64,000 nucleotides of DNA from Desulfoarculaceae bacterium (GCA_019429465.1 JAHYIV010000014.1:1-64000); one strand, 5' to 3'; counted from the stretch's first letter, positions 17,046-26,909 are shown. Program-made: numbers and translations. Notes: generated by a model not told the origin, from the letters alone.

Positions 17046-18560
17046 TTATTGAGAGTTCTTGTCTGCGGTCAATACGTTCACTTTTTTATCCTCTCTTTCC
17101 AGAATTGCCTCGCAGGCAGGGCAGGGGGTAAAACCTGCCTGCCGGGCTATTTCCATATCCTTGAACTCAACGGTGCAATCGAGGCAGAAGTAGGACTGAC
17201 ATTCAGGGAGATGGCAGGACAGAGTCTTTACATTGCCGTGAACAGTCCCGACCGTCAGGTGGCCTCCACCGAGAAGCTCCTCCGGCGGCTGTTCGTGTGG
17301 GCGCATCTCCAGCACGGGTATATCAGTTGTTCTTTGTGCCGGCAGATGCAGGAATGCGCGCACCTTTGCAAGAAGAGGGGGTACCAGCCGGTCTATCAGG
17401 GCGGCCAGGGCATTGCTGAGCTTGCTGGGTATCATGGGCTTTTCGTTGGCGGTCTGGCGCAGGAGTATCAGGGTAAAGACCAAGAAGATGAGATTGGGAA
17501 ACCACATCGCAAGCCCAACAGGGAGTGAGGTCTCCTCAGCGAGATTTTTGCCAATGGTGAACAGTACATAATAGAGGATAAAGCTCCCCAGCCCAAGGGG
17601 GATGCCGATCGCGCCTTTACCGGCTCGTGCCTGGAGACCAAAGGGAAGGGCCAGTAAGCTCAGGATAAAACAGCCCGCCGGCAGGACCAGTCGTTTGTGA
17701 TAGTGAACCAGTTTGTCCCGCCCCCCTTTGCTGTCGCGGCCAAGTTGGGTGGCAGCCAGTTGTAACTGTTCCATGGTCATGGAACTGCTGGATTGTCGGG
17801 TGATATCGGTGCCGTCAATGACGCTGGGAATGTGCAGGGGAATGTTGATCTGGTAACGTTCAAAGGCGACTGTCTGGGTATAGGCGCCATCAGGGCGGTT
17901 GAGGCTGCCGTTTTCCAGGATGATAGTCACCTGCATCTTCTGGGTATCGCCAACCATGGTCCCTGATTTTGCCATGGTGATGGAAGGGACTGCCTGGTCC
18001 CGCATGTCGGAAACCCAGACGTTCTGCCATTGACCAGTGGTCTTGTCGATGGACTGCACATAGACCACAACATCGCCTAAGGCCTCAGTGAAGGCCTGCT
18101 TCTTGATCCCCTGGTCTATTTTTTCCTTTGCCAGTTGAAACAGGAGTTGCTTCATGGCAATCTCGCCGGCGGGGATGAGTTTGACCGAGAAGTAGCCGGT
18201 GACACCGGCAATGGCCATGGAGACCATGATAACAGGGGGCAAGATAGTGTAGATGCTGATGCCACTGGCCTTGAAGGCCAGGATCTCGGCGTCGCTTGCC
18301 AGTCGGCTGAAGGCAATGATCATTCCCATCATGGCGGCCATGGGCATGGAGTAGAGAAACATGTTGGGGAAGAGGTAGGAGAAAAGGCGGAGAAAATCGG
18401 CAAATCCGATGTTAAGCTCAAGCACTACATCAAGAAACGGGATCAGTTTGACCAAGAAAAAAACGGAGTTTATGATGAGGAAACTTGCAAAAAACGGGGC
18501 AAGGATCTCGGTGGCCAGGTAGCTGTATAGCAGCAGGGGCAAAGGTGGAAAACGATTCAT
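17046..18560 (-). CDS. LptF/LptG-family LPS export permease with cysteine-rich C-terminal extension
   Basis: This is a 504-residue protein. Residues 1 to about 390 are a YjgP/YjgQ permease: three N-terminal transmembrane segments, a periplasmic beta domain, and three more segments near residues 290-370. LptF and LptG with LptB2 extract LPS from the inner membrane. Family members usually end near 360-400 residues. Here a tail of about 110 residues follows with C449, C454, C459, C462, C480 and C483, a zinc-binding pattern (FCLDC, PCPAC). Whether this is LptF or LptG cannot be decided, since the partner genes are absent. It is divergent from uvrB. Confidence 0.85.
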   Translation of the reverse strand: MNRFPPLPLLLYSYLATEILAPFFASFLIINSVFFLVKLIPFLDVVLELNIGFADFLRLFSYLFPNMFLYSMPMAAMMGMIIAFSRLASDAEILAFKASGISIYTILPPVIMVSMAIAGVTGYFSVKLIPAGEIAMKQLLFQLAKEKIDQGIKKQAFTEALGDVVVYVQSIDKTTGQWQNVWVSDMRDQAVPSITMAKSGTMVGDTQKMQVTIILENGSLNRPDGAYTQTVAFERYQINIPLHIPSVIDGTDITRQSSSSMTMEQLQLAATQLGRDSKGGRDKLVHYHKRLVLPAGCFILSLLALPFGLQARAGKGAIGIPLGLGSFILYYVLFTIGKNLAEETSLPVGLAMWFPNLIFLVFTLILLRQTANEKPMIPSKLSNALAALIDRLVPPLLAKVRAFLHLPAQRTTDIPVLEMRPHEQPPEELLGGGHLTVGTVHGNVKTLSCHLPECQSYFCLDCTVEFKDMEIARQAGFTPCPACEAILEREDKKVNVLTADKNSQ

Positions 18561-18691
18561 TGCTTGAGAAATAAAGGTTTAATGTTTATGATTTAAATCG
18601 GTTGCAGGCCGTGGGCCCCAGACGTTGAGAGTCTGACTGCTATCTTAACACTTAACACCTGAAACTTGAAACTTAAAAGTAGTGCCTGAAT

Positions 18692-20707
18692 ATGGATCTT
18701 CCTTTTGAACTTGTCACCACCTTTGCCGCCGCAGGCGATCAGCCGCAAGCTATTGCCACTCTGGTCCGTGGTCTTGCGAGCGGGGCGAAAAGCCAGCTGC
18801 TGCTGGGGGTGACCGGATCGGGCAAGACCTTTACCATGGCCAGTGTAGTGGCAGAGGTGCAGCGGCCTACTCTGGTCATTGCCCCCAACAAGACCCTGGC
18901 CGCCCAGCTGTTCGCCGAGTTCAAGGAGCTTTTTCCCCATAACGCGGTGGAGTATTTCGTCTCCTATTATGACTATTATCAGCCAGAGGCCTATATTCCC
19001 ACCTCCGATACCTTCATCGAGAAAGACTCCGCCATCAACGACGCCATCGATATGATGCGTCACTCCGCCACCCGCTCCCTGCTCACCCGCCGCGATGTGC
19101 TGATCGTGGCATCGGTCTCCTGCATCTACGGCCTGGGCTCACCGGAAGAGTATAAAAATATGCATCTCCTGCTGCGCCGCGACGAGGAGTACGCCATGGA
19201 GCAGGTGCAGCGCCGCCTGGTCTTCATGCTCTATGAGCGCAACGATATTTCGTTTCATCGCGGTACCTTTCGGGTGCGGGGAGATGTCATTGATATCTTC
19301 CCGGTGCACGAGGAAGAAATTGCCATCAGGATCGAGTTTTTTGGTGATATTGTGGAGGCTATCTCGGTGATTGATCCCCTGCGGGGGGTGGTCCTGCAGC
19401 GGCTCGATGAGTACACGGTCTTCCCGGCCAGCCATTTTGTCACCTCGCGCGACGGCTTGCAGGTGGCTATGAATGCCATCAAGGAGGAGTTGAAGGAACG
19501 GCTGGCCTGGTATCAGCAGGAAAATCGCCTTGTGGAACTGCAGCGCCTGGAACAACGCACCATGTTTGATCTGGAGATGATCCAGGAGCTTGGCTACTGC
19601 AGCGGCATTGAAAATTACAGCCGCCATCTGACCGGCAAGGAGCCGGGCGCGGCCCCGCCCAACTTAATCGATTATTTCCCCGATGATTTCCTACTCTTTC
19701 TCGATGAGTCCCATATTGGCGTACCGCAGCTCAACGGCATGTACAATGGTGACCGCTCGCGGAAGGAGACCCTGGTGGATTATGGCTTCCGTCTGCCCTC
19801 CGCTCTCGATAACCGGCCCCTGCGTTTTGAGGAATTTACAGCCCGTACCCATCAGGTGATCTATGTGTCGGCAACCCCCGGGCCCTATGAGATCGAGCAG
19901 GTGGAAGGACGGATTGTTGAACAGATCATCCGCCCCACCGGCCTGCTTGATCCCCGGATCGAGGTGCGTCCGGCCAAAAACCAGGTGGATGATCTGCTGG
20001 ATGAGATCCGCTTGCGGGGTGAGCGGAATGAGGCGGTGCTGGTGACCACGCTGACCAAGCGCATGGCCGAAGACCTGACCGATTATTACGAGAAACTGGG
20101 GGTCAAGGTGCGCTATCTTCATTCCGATATCAAGACCCTGCAGCGGGTGGAGCTGATCCGTGATCTCAGAAACGGCGACTATAATGTCCTGGTGGGGATC
20201 AATCTGCTGCGTGAGGGGCTCGATATCCCGGAGGTATCACTGGTGGCAATTCTTGATGCCGACAAGGAGGGTTTTCTTCGTTCTGAGCGTTCCCTGACCC
20301 AGACCTGCGGCCGGGCGGCGAGGAATGCAGACGGCATGGTCATCTTCTACGCCGACACCATAACCGGCTCCATGCAGCGCACCATGGATGAGACCTTGCG
20401 GCGGCGGAAGATACAGGAACAATATAACAGCGAGCATGGGATAACGCCCACCACCATCTGTTCACGGGTCAAGGATGGCCTGCAGCAGCATCTTACGGAC
20501 AGCGGCTATCAGGCGGGATATCAGACGGATTTGCTGCAGGCGGCTGAAGAGCTTCCCGTTTATACTACTATCAAGGATCTTGAAAAAGAGATTAAAAAGT
20601 TGGAGAAAGAGATGCAGATTGCCGCCAGGGAGCTGGCCTTTGAACAGGCGGCCGCCCTCCGTGATAGGATCAAGGCCCTGCGTAAACTTGAGATCGAGAT
20701 TGCCTAG
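18692..20707 (+). CDS. uvrB: Excinuclease ABC subunit B
   Basis: This 671-residue protein matches UvrB throughout: Walker A GVTGSGKT (39-46), the beta-hairpin region with [16 protein letters not shown] (helicase motif II), [37 protein letters not shown], and a C-terminal UVR domain (about 630-665) that contacts UvrC. It loads at DNA damage after UvrA and positions UvrC for incision. Length is normal and all key motifs are intact. It is followed after 24 bp by the DUF374 gene. Confidence 0.97.
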   Translation: MDLPFELVTTFAAAGDQPQAIATLVRGLASGAKSQLLLGVTGSGKTFTMASVVAEVQRPTLVIAPNKTLAAQLFAEFKELFPHNAVEYFVSYYDYYQPEAYIPTSDTFIEKDSAINDAIDMMRHSATRSLLTRRDVLIVASVSCIYGLGSPEEYKNMHLLLRRDEEYAMEQVQRRLVFMLYERNDISFHRGTFRVRGDVIDIFPVHEEEIAIRIEFFGDIVEAISVIDPLRGVVLQRLDEYTVFPASHFVTSRDGLQVAMNAIKEELKERLAWYQQENRLVELQRLEQRTMFDLEMIQELGYCSGIENYSRHLTGKEPGAAPPNLIDYFPDDFLLFLDESHIGVPQLNGMYNGDRSRKETLVDYGFRLPSALDNRPLRFEEFTARTHQVIYVSATPGPYEIEQVEGRIVEQIIRPTGLLDPRIEVRPAKNQVDDLLDEIRLRGERNEAVLVTTLTKRMAEDLTDYYEKLGVKVRYLHSDIKTLQRVELIRDLRNGDYNVLVGINLLREGLDIPEVSLVAILDADKEGFLRSERSLTQTCGRAARNADGMVIFYADTITGSMQRTMDETLRRRKIQEQYNSEHGITPTTICSRVKDGLQQHLTDSGYQAGYQTDLLQAAEELPVYTTIKDLEKEIKKLEKEMQIAARELAFEQAAALRDRIKALRKLEIEIA

Positions 20708-20731
20708 TCCCTGGATGGAGAAAGAGCGACG

Positions 20732-21397
20732 ATGAAAGACGGATTCTGGTATAAGGTTTCCCTGAGGGTGGTCCCGTTGGTCTTTGTGTGGCTGACCAGG
20801 ATATGGTTTTCTACCTGCAGGATAGTGACCCATGGTCAGGAATATCGCCAGCAGGTTGAACCCGGACCGGTCGTGGGATCTTTCTGGCATTATACAATTC
20901 TTTATCTTTTTTATCATGTCCGGGCTGATACGGTTGTGGCCATGGTCAGCGCCAGTCGGGATGGTGAGTATATCAGCCGGGTGGCCCACCGGTTTGGTCA
21001 CGCAACGGTGCGTGGTTCCCGGGGCAAGGGTGGCGGCACAGCAGTCAAAAACCTGATTCGGGCCCTGCGTGCCGGCCGGAACGTCGCTCTCGTTGCCGAC
21101 GGTTCTCAGGGTCCGGCCCGTGTGGCCCAGGCCGGACCTGTGGTTCTGGCCTCGCATACGGGAGCGCCTGTTCTGCCCATGCTCTGGTCATGCAGCCGCT
21201 ATAAGCGATTTGGCTCCTGGGACGGCATGTCCCTGCCGCTGCCCTTTTCCAGGATCGATTTTTTCTATGGTGAGCCCCTTTTTGTGCCGTCAAAGCTCAA
21301 AGATGAACAAGTAGAGGAATATAGACTGGTGCTTGAACAGAGGTTGAATGATCTTTATGCTCAGGCCTGGGCCTTACAGGGGAAGGTGGTGCATTGA
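20732..21397 (+). CDS. DUF374 lysophospholipid acyltransferase-family protein
   Basis: This is a 221-residue protein with an N-terminal hydrophobic segment. FWHYTILYLFYH, SASRDGEYISRVAHRFG, GSRGKGGGTAVKNL and VADGSQGPARVAQAG are the conserved blocks of DUF374. The family is related to LpxL-type acyltransferases but carries FWH where others have HxxxxD. It is likely membrane-associated and may act on lipid A or a phospholipid; the substrate is unknown. Its TGA stop overlaps an in-frame TTG ahead of the next gene, showing tight operon packing. Confidence 0.82.
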   Translation: MKDGFWYKVSLRVVPLVFVWLTRIWFSTCRIVTHGQEYRQQVEPGPVVGSFWHYTILYLFYHVRADTVVAMVSASRDGEYISRVAHRFGHATVRGSRGKGGGTAVKNLIRALRAGRNVALVADGSQGPARVAQAGPVVLASHTGAPVLPMLWSCSRYKRFGSWDGMSLPLPFSRIDFFYGEPLFVPSKLKDEQVEEYRLVLEQRLNDLYAQAWALQGKVVH

Positions 21398-21429
21398 GAG
21401 CTGGTGAAGAAAAAGACAGGGATAAAGAG

Positions 21430-22812
21430 ATGCAGACAAAGGGACTTGTTATAGCCGGCCTGGCCGGTGGGTCGGGCAAGAGTGTGGTCGCAGTCGGTCT
21501 GACCGCGCTTCTGGCTCGTCAGGGCAAGAGGGTGGTGCCTTTTAAAAAGGGGCCGGATTATATTGACGCCGGCTGGTTGAAGCTGGCGGCTGGTTCCAGT
21601 TGCTATAACCTGGATCCCTATCTGATGGATGAAGAGGTGATCCGGCGCTCCTTTCTGACCCATTCCGCCGGGGTTGACCTGGTGATTGTCGAGGGCAACC
21701 GGGGATTGTATGACGGGGTGAATGCGGCAGGCGGCTACTCCACGGCGGAGCTGGCGCTGGCGCTGAACATGCCGGTCCTGCTGGTGGTCAACTGCACCAA
21801 GACCACGCGGACGGTGGCGGCCATGGTGCTGGGCTGTCAGAAGCTGGATGAACGGGTCGATATCCGGGGAGTGGTGCTCAACCAGATCGGTACCGAGCGT
21901 CATCGCTTAATCGTCACCCAGGCGGTGGAAACCTATACCGGCCTGCCGGTGCTGGGGGCGGTGCCGCGGATGTCCCGCGACATCTTTCCCATGCGCCATC
22001 TGGGGGTCACGCCGCATCAGGAGTATGAGGACAGCGCCGCGGCCATGGATTTGCTTGCATCGACCATCAACGAGCATCTTGATATCGAGCGGATTGAGGC
22101 CATCATGGCCCCGGTGGGCCGGTGGCAATCCGCTACCCCGGAGAAGACCGGACATGACGGGCCACGCTTGCGGATCGGCATCTTCATGGATGCCGCCTTT
22201 CAGTTTTATTATTCGGAGAACCTCGAAGCCCTGGAGCGGCTGGGCGCGGAGCTGGTGATGATCAATGCCCTGACCGCCGCCACCTTGCCGGAGCTGGACG
22301 GCCTCTATATCGGCGGCGGCTTTCCCGAGACCAGCGCTGCAGAGCTGGCGGCCAACAGCGGGTTCCGCCAGTCGCTGCGGGAGGCGGTGGCTGCGGGATT
22401 ACCGGTCTATGCCGAATGCGGCGGGCTGATCTATCTGGGGGAGTCCATCATCCTGGAGGGCCAGGAATATCCGCTGGCCGGCGTCTTTCCCATTCGTTTC
22501 GGGATGTCAAAGCGGCCCCAGGCCCATGGCTATTCCACCTTTGTGGTCGATGGCGATAACCCCTTTTATAATAAAGGTGCCGAGGTCCGTGGCCATGAAT
22601 TTCGCTATTCCACCGTCCTTGACTGGCAGGGGGGGCCGAAGGATCTGGCCCTGAAAATGACCCGCGGCCAGGGCTTCATGGACGGCCGCGACGGCCTGAC
22701 GAAAAACAATGTCCTGGCCCTCTACACCCACGTCCACGCCGACGGGACGCCGGAATGGGCGGAAGGATTTATGACCCGGTGCCAAGGTGTGAAGGCAGCG
22801 CAAGGAAAATGA
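21430..22812 (+). CDS. dsrN: DsrN-like siroheme/cobyrinate a,c-diamide synthase
   Basis: This is a 460-residue protein with the same two-domain layout as CbiA: P-loop GLAGGSGKS near residue 9, FKKGPDYIDAGWL, and a glutamine amidotransferase domain with the nucleophile in YAECGGL. FKKGPDYID plus distance from cobalamin genes favours DsrN, which amidates siroheme for dissimilatory sulfite reductase, over a second CbiA. ATG 21430 follows AGGGATAA; a TTG at 21394 is less likely. It lies downstream of uvrB and DUF374, not beside dsrAB. Specificity cannot be proven from sequence alone. Confidence 0.8.
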   Translation: MQTKGLVIAGLAGGSGKSVVAVGLTALLARQGKRVVPFKKGPDYIDAGWLKLAAGSSCYNLDPYLMDEEVIRRSFLTHSAGVDLVIVEGNRGLYDGVNAAGGYSTAELALALNMPVLLVVNCTKTTRTVAAMVLGCQKLDERVDIRGVVLNQIGTERHRLIVTQAVETYTGLPVLGAVPRMSRDIFPMRHLGVTPHQEYEDSAAAMDLLASTINEHLDIERIEAIMAPVGRWQSATPEKTGHDGPRLRIGIFMDAAFQFYYSENLEALERLGAELVMINALTAATLPELDGLYIGGGFPETSAAELAANSGFRQSLREAVAAGLPVYAECGGLIYLGESIILEGQEYPLAGVFPIRFGMSKRPQAHGYSTFVVDGDNPFYNKGAEVRGHEFRYSTVLDWQGGPKDLALKMTRGQGFMDGRDGLTKNNVLALYTHVHADGTPEWAEGFMTRCQGVKAAQGK

Positions 22813-22896
22813 GCCCGCCACCCGCGTATAGTTCCTTGAGCTTGGCAGTCTGGAAGACTGGCGCTGTTTCGCCTCGATTGTCCATGAAAAAAATAT

Positions 22897-22975
22897 CAGT
22901 GCCTTTCAGATTATTTACTTGTTTTTTTGCCGGAAAACAATCTGCGCAAGACACTTATGCCGTTCATCGGGGTTA
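22897..22975 (+). repeat. Dispersed palindromic element, family I, copy 2
   Basis: This copy is more diverged. CAGTGCCTTTCAGATTATTT pairs imperfectly with AACAATCTGCGCAAGACACT, then comes the tail GCCGTTCATCGGGGTTA ending at TA. It lies in the 250-base gap between dsrN and the sugar dehydrogenase pseudogene. The gap also holds a hairpin GCGGTTC/GAACCGC at 23031-23049. Confidence 0.8.
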
Positions 22976-23064
22976 GAAGTACCCCTGATTATCTTGTCCT
23001 CCATGTGCCCCGATCTCATACGGTGCGGTTCAAACCGGAACCGCGAACCGGGAGGCTGCTCCGG

Positions 23065-24293
23065 TTACTGTCCGGCGCTTTCCAGCCGCCAGATTTCGCC
23101 CGCGTCAACGGCGACATACATCGCGCCGTCCGGCCTCAAAACGAGTGAGCGCATGCGTTCGCTCGGCAGATCAGCAATGGTGGCTGTTCCGATCGTCATG
23201 CCGTCCGCGTCCATCTGCAAGAGCTCGATCCGTGCACCCCGCAGGAATCCGACCGCCAAACGGCCCTCCCAGGCTTTCCACTGGGAACCTTTCAGGAAGA
23301 CACACGGCCCCATTCCTTCGGAAGAGCCGCGGTTGTTCCACGATGGCTTGAGTGCGTCGGGGAACCGAGCCAGGTCCGTCATGGGCGTCGGAGTGCCATC
23401 GGGCTTGTTGGAGGTATACCCGCAATAATCGCTCGCGCAAGTCACCCCTTTTGTGGGTGCTGGGTCCCAGCCGCCGTTTCCGCCCGCTGCAAGCGGTGTC
23501 ACTTCATCGTCATGGCCGGGGCCATGTTCACAGGCAAAGGGTTGGCCCGTGCCGGGTCGAAAGGCAATGCCCTGGATATTGCGATGTCCATAGGTGAATA
23601 TGCGCGGATCACCCCCGGCTGGTGTATTGTTGCCAACCGCGGCGTTGCCGTCGCGATCAAGCCTTAATATCTTGCCGCCCAAGCGGGAAAGGTCATGCGG
23701 CAGCGGTCCGTTGTGGTTGTCTCCGGTGGTGACGTAGAGGTAGCCGTCAAACGGGCTGAATCGAATCCGCCCGCCGCTGTGCGCCCCTGCGCGCCCCCAC
23801 CAATTGAAGGATTCCTTAAAGGGAATGTCGGTGACAATGTCTTTACGGTCGGCAACGGCGGTGTAAACGTTATTGACGGTGAGGCGCACTACATGATTGG
23901 TCTTGGCCTTCCCTGTATTGGAAGCCATGTAGACGTATACGCGGCGGTTTTCCTCAAACGACGGATCAAGCGCCAGGCCCAGCATGCCGCTTTGCCCCTG
24001 GCAGAAAAAGTCGTTGGCCTCCAGGGCGGAGCCGGCCGTTCCGAACAAACGCCGAACCGCTCCATCCGGGGTCCGTACAGACAGTCCACGGCATTTTTCC
24101 GTAAACAGCAGAGCTCCATCAGAGGCAAAGGCCAAATCCCATGGTTCGCTGAGCCCCGACATCACCACCGTGCGTTTTATCTGCGGCCCCTTCTCGTCTG
24201 CCGCGGTTGCATGGCGCTGACAAAGTGGCTGAAAGCGGCCACGAACAAGACTGTGAATATGATGGGCAGCGCCCGTGTTGTTTTAGGCTTCAT
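23065..24293 (-). pseudogene. PQQ-dependent sugar (sorbosone-type) dehydrogenase, frameshifted
   Basis: The body (complement of about 24213-23065) encodes a beta-propeller of the glucose/sorbosone dehydrogenase family: GLSEPWDLAFASDGALLFTE, GMLGLALDP, HSGGRIRFSPFDGYLYVTTG, HRNIQGIAFRPG. A good signal peptide starts at ATG 24293 (MKPKTTRALPIIFTVLFVAA) but is in another reading frame and hits a stop after the hydrophobic core. The frame must change near 24205-24220, where ATAADEKG of the body frame would continue the signal. An indel in the genome or an assembly error could explain this. If real, the enzyme would not be exported. Confidence 0.75.
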
Positions 24294-24523
24294 TGCTTCA
24301 CCCCTGAATGTATTCTTCGAAAAGAAAATAACTTTTCCCCTGTTTATCTTTTCGGGTGTCATTTATGACGCATCTTCCGCATTAAACATAACGATAAAGA
24401 TTGTCCTTCCTCTGAATGAAGGCAATAAAGCCGGTGATACTGTCCAGTTACGATATTCGTTCCCTTGGCCCTGTCTCTTACGGCATCCAGGGGCGATTTC
24501 TCCTGGTACATTCTGATACCATT

Positions 24524-24554
24524 CTACCCGGGTATGCCAGGCATACCCGGGTAG
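24524..24554. repeat. Perfect 31-bp palindrome
   Basis: CTACCCGGGTATGCC, a single A, then the exact complement GGCATACCCGGGTAG. No T-run follows on either strand in the expected place, so it is not a standard terminator. It lies in the 416-base gap between the dehydrogenase and GH13 genes, which otherwise holds only a possible gene fragment at 24603-24712. Confidence 0.75.
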
Positions 24555-24602
24555 AAAAAGTCAGGTCGTTGGAATCGCCGGCAGCCATGAGGCCACCCTC
24601 CT

Positions 24603-24712
24603 TTAACACAAAAGATCTTTCCCCTTTTGGGTCAAGGCATAAGTGATCTTCGGGCTGTGAATATACGTAATCAAGCCATCGTGAATCATTTCAAGGTTAA
24701 AGTGTATCCTTA
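24603..24712 (-). pseudogene. Possible 3' remnant of a winged-helix regulator gene
   Basis: Downstream of the GH13 stop on the same strand, about 36 codons read NLEMIHDGLITYIHSPKITY then ALTQKGKDLLC and stop. The LxxDGLI...YxLTxKGxxLL pattern is that of the wing and last helix of HxlR- or PadR-like regulators. No start or N-terminal half exists: an in-frame stop lies just upstream, within the end of the GH13 gene. A ribosome site (AGGAGG) and a 39-codon open frame follow at 24587. The fragment is short, so chance similarity is possible. Confidence 0.3.
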
Positions 24713-26524
24713 TTCATCCTGCGAAAAAATCACCACCGTGTAGGGCCCGATGCTGATTTTTCCGGAGCAGGGCAGTCCATCCATTGCCTCCCCATGGGCA
24801 TCGACATCAGGGGCAGGATGATTCGCAAAATTTGAGTCGTAGTTATAGGAGTCACTGTTAAATCGCGCTTTCCACAATCCGTGCCGCGGAAAACCGATAA
24901 CGTATCCTTCGCGGTTTTGATTCGTCATATTCACAACCACAATGACGCTATCGGTCGGCCCTTGCTGATCCCAGCGATGGAAGGCGATGAGCTTGGCTTC
25001 ATCGTCAAAATGATAGATATGGATGTTCTGACCGCACAACCCCCGCGTCACACCCGACCGATTGCGCCGCAGGGCGATAAGGTCCCGGTACATGCCGAGG
25101 ATCCCGTGCTCGTCCTCGACCCGGGCCCAGTCGATCGGCTCCGTGTCCTGGAACCAGCGATCTTCCAGCAGCTCCTGTCCCTGAAAAAGCATCGGGATAC
25201 CGGGCGAAGTCAAAACAAGGGCAGCACCCAGGGTGGAGCGCTTCTTGGAAAACCAGCTGTCCACCTTGCCGGGCCAGATCTCCTCGGGCACGCGGGCCCG
25301 GCCATTGGCAATCTCGTCGTGCGACTCCGTATAGATGACCCGTTTGAAGGCGTCTGCATCGCAGCGATGCTCGATTGCCTTGCAGACCGCTCCCAGATCA
25401 CGGGAGGCATCATCACGGGCAATGACGGCCTGGCGGATGGGGTGCACAAACCCGGCATCCCATTGCGCGTTGAAGCCGGCGCCGCCCGCCCCTGTATCTT
25501 TGGTGACCCAGGGGTCCTCCCTCATGCTTTCAGCGATGCTGATCTTGCCGGGAAACTGTTGCTGGATCTCTTCATTGATCCACTGCATCAGGCTCCAGCC
25601 CTCGGGAATATCATTCTCCGGACTTCCTCCATTCCCGTCAATGCTATTGATATAGATGATCATGTCCCAACGCAGGCCGTCGACGTGGCACTCCTCGAGC
25701 CACATCAAGGCGTTATCGCGCAGATATTGACGGACTTCGCCCCGGCCGAAATCGGGACGCGTATCGCCCCAGGGTGTCTGCGAGCGGTGATCATTATAAA
25801 AATAGATCCCCCCCTTCCCATTTTCACTCCAGCCGTCAAACTGCCACAGGCCCAGATCGCCTGGACCAAGGTGGTTGTAAACGACATCGACGATGACAGC
25901 GATATCCTGCTCGTGGGCCGCTTTCACAAAGCGCTTGAAGGCATCCGGTCCACCGTAAATGCTTTCGATCGCAAAGGAATGCGCCGGATTGTACCCCCAC
26001 GAAAAATCGCCGGCAAACTCGACAATGGGCATAACTTCGACGGCATTGATACCCAGTTCCCGCAGATAGGGGAATCTTTCGATGGCACTGTCAAACGTTC
26101 CCGGCTGGCCCTTCTCTTGGACGTTAAAGGTGCCTATGTGCATCTCGTAAATGACCAGCTCATTGCCCGTGGCCATGTGAAAGCTGTTATGACCCCACTC
26201 GAAGGCCTGCGGATCATAGATAACCCCGTTGCCGATTGAATTGGTCACCTTTCTGGCATACGGGTCAATGCGGGAGAGTAGGCCATCTGGACCGTGAATT
26301 AAGTATCGGTACTCATCTCCCGGTTTTGCGTCCGGCACGTCAGCCGACCAGTAACCGTTCTGCTCACTGACCAGAGGGGTTGAGGTTTCGTTCCAGTCAC
26401 TGAAGGAGCCGATCACGTAAACCTTTTCGGCATGAGGCGCCCATACACGAAAGGCTACACCCTTGGCACCGGGTATGGCCCCCATGCCCGGATGTTTTAC
26501 TGTGGCATTCATTTTGTCTGCCAT
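24710..26524 (-). CDS. GH13 alpha-amylase-family enzyme, 1,4-alpha-glucan branching enzyme-like
   Basis: This is a 604-residue protein. The N-terminal CBM48-like domain contains FRVWAPHAEKVYVIGSFSDW. The catalytic barrel has all four GH13 regions: DVVYNH (about 213-218), DGLRWDM with the nucleophile Asp (about 281-287), IAESM with the acid/base Glu (about 329-333) and TESHDE (about 399-404). A C-terminal beta domain follows. The layout suits a glycogen branching enzyme or a trehalohydrolase; the exact reaction is uncertain. GGAGGAG precedes the ATG at 26524. It is the only clearly intact gene between 23.0 and 27.7 kb. No other glycogen gene lies nearby. Confidence 0.85.
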   Translation of the reverse strand: MADKMNATVKHPGMGAIPGAKGVAFRVWAPHAEKVYVIGSFSDWNETSTPLVSEQNGYWSADVPDAKPGDEYRYLIHGPDGLLSRIDPYARKVTNSIGNGVIYDPQAFEWGHNSFHMATGNELVIYEMHIGTFNVQEKGQPGTFDSAIERFPYLRELGINAVEVMPIVEFAGDFSWGYNPAHSFAIESIYGGPDAFKRFVKAAHEQDIAVIVDVVYNHLGPGDLGLWQFDGWSENGKGGIYFYNDHRSQTPWGDTRPDFGRGEVRQYLRDNALMWLEECHVDGLRWDMIIYINSIDGNGGSPENDIPEGWSLMQWINEEIQQQFPGKISIAESMREDPWVTKDTGAGGAGFNAQWDAGFVHPIRQAVIARDDASRDLGAVCKAIEHRCDADAFKRVIYTESHDEIANGRARVPEEIWPGKVDSWFSKKRSTLGAALVLTSPGIPMLFQGQELLEDRWFQDTEPIDWARVEDEHGILGMYRDLIALRRNRSGVTRGLCGQNIHIYHFDDEAKLIAFHRWDQQGPTDSVIVVVNMTNQNREGYVIGFPRHGLWKARFNSDSYNYDSNFANHPAPDVDAHGEAMDGLPCSGKISIGPYTVVIFSQDE

Positions 26525-26662
26525 TGTCTTCTCCTCCCGTTTTCTATTTTACTAAGCTCATCGCGCCCAGAGTAGGGCTTGCGAGTCATATCCGGTGCAA
26601 GGGTTGATGAAGCCGCACCGGAGCACTGCTCATTCCGCCGTCGGTATGACCTCACTTCATCC

Positions 26663-26909
26663 CTATTGGTGCTGATCGAACAGCTCTGCAAATACAGGTG
26701 CAATTTCTTTGAAGGTCTTGAGGACTGCAGGATCAAAATGTTCCGGCATGGCCCTGCCGTCACCCTCGATTATAATCTGAAAGATCTTTTGGTGGTCAAA
26801 GGCCGATTTGTAGGGCCTTTGACTCCGTAATGCGCCATACTGGTCAACGAGCATGGTGATCCTGCCCTCAAAAGGGGTATTTCTTCTCCTTTAAGGCCCC
26901 GCGGCTTTT
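26663..26909 (-). pseudogene. Truncated HD-GYP domain remnant
   Basis: Reading the complement from about 26909, [11 protein letters not shown] appears. After a frame change near 26868 it continues [20 protein letters not shown], then [23 protein letters not shown] and a stop. These are the C-terminal blocks of an HD-GYP cyclic-di-GMP phosphodiesterase (GYPxGLxGxEIP, DxYDALxxxRPYK, HFDPxxxxxF). The catalytic HD and GYP part and any receiver domain are missing upstream. The fragment is therefore both 5'-truncated and frameshifted. It lies between the GH13 gene and another broken gene. Confidence 0.75.

Noticed and set aside
23028-23060. tRNA-like T-arm GGTTCAAACC
   Set aside because: It forms only a local hairpin GCGGTTC/GAACCGC. 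No acceptor, D or anticodon arms could be built around it.
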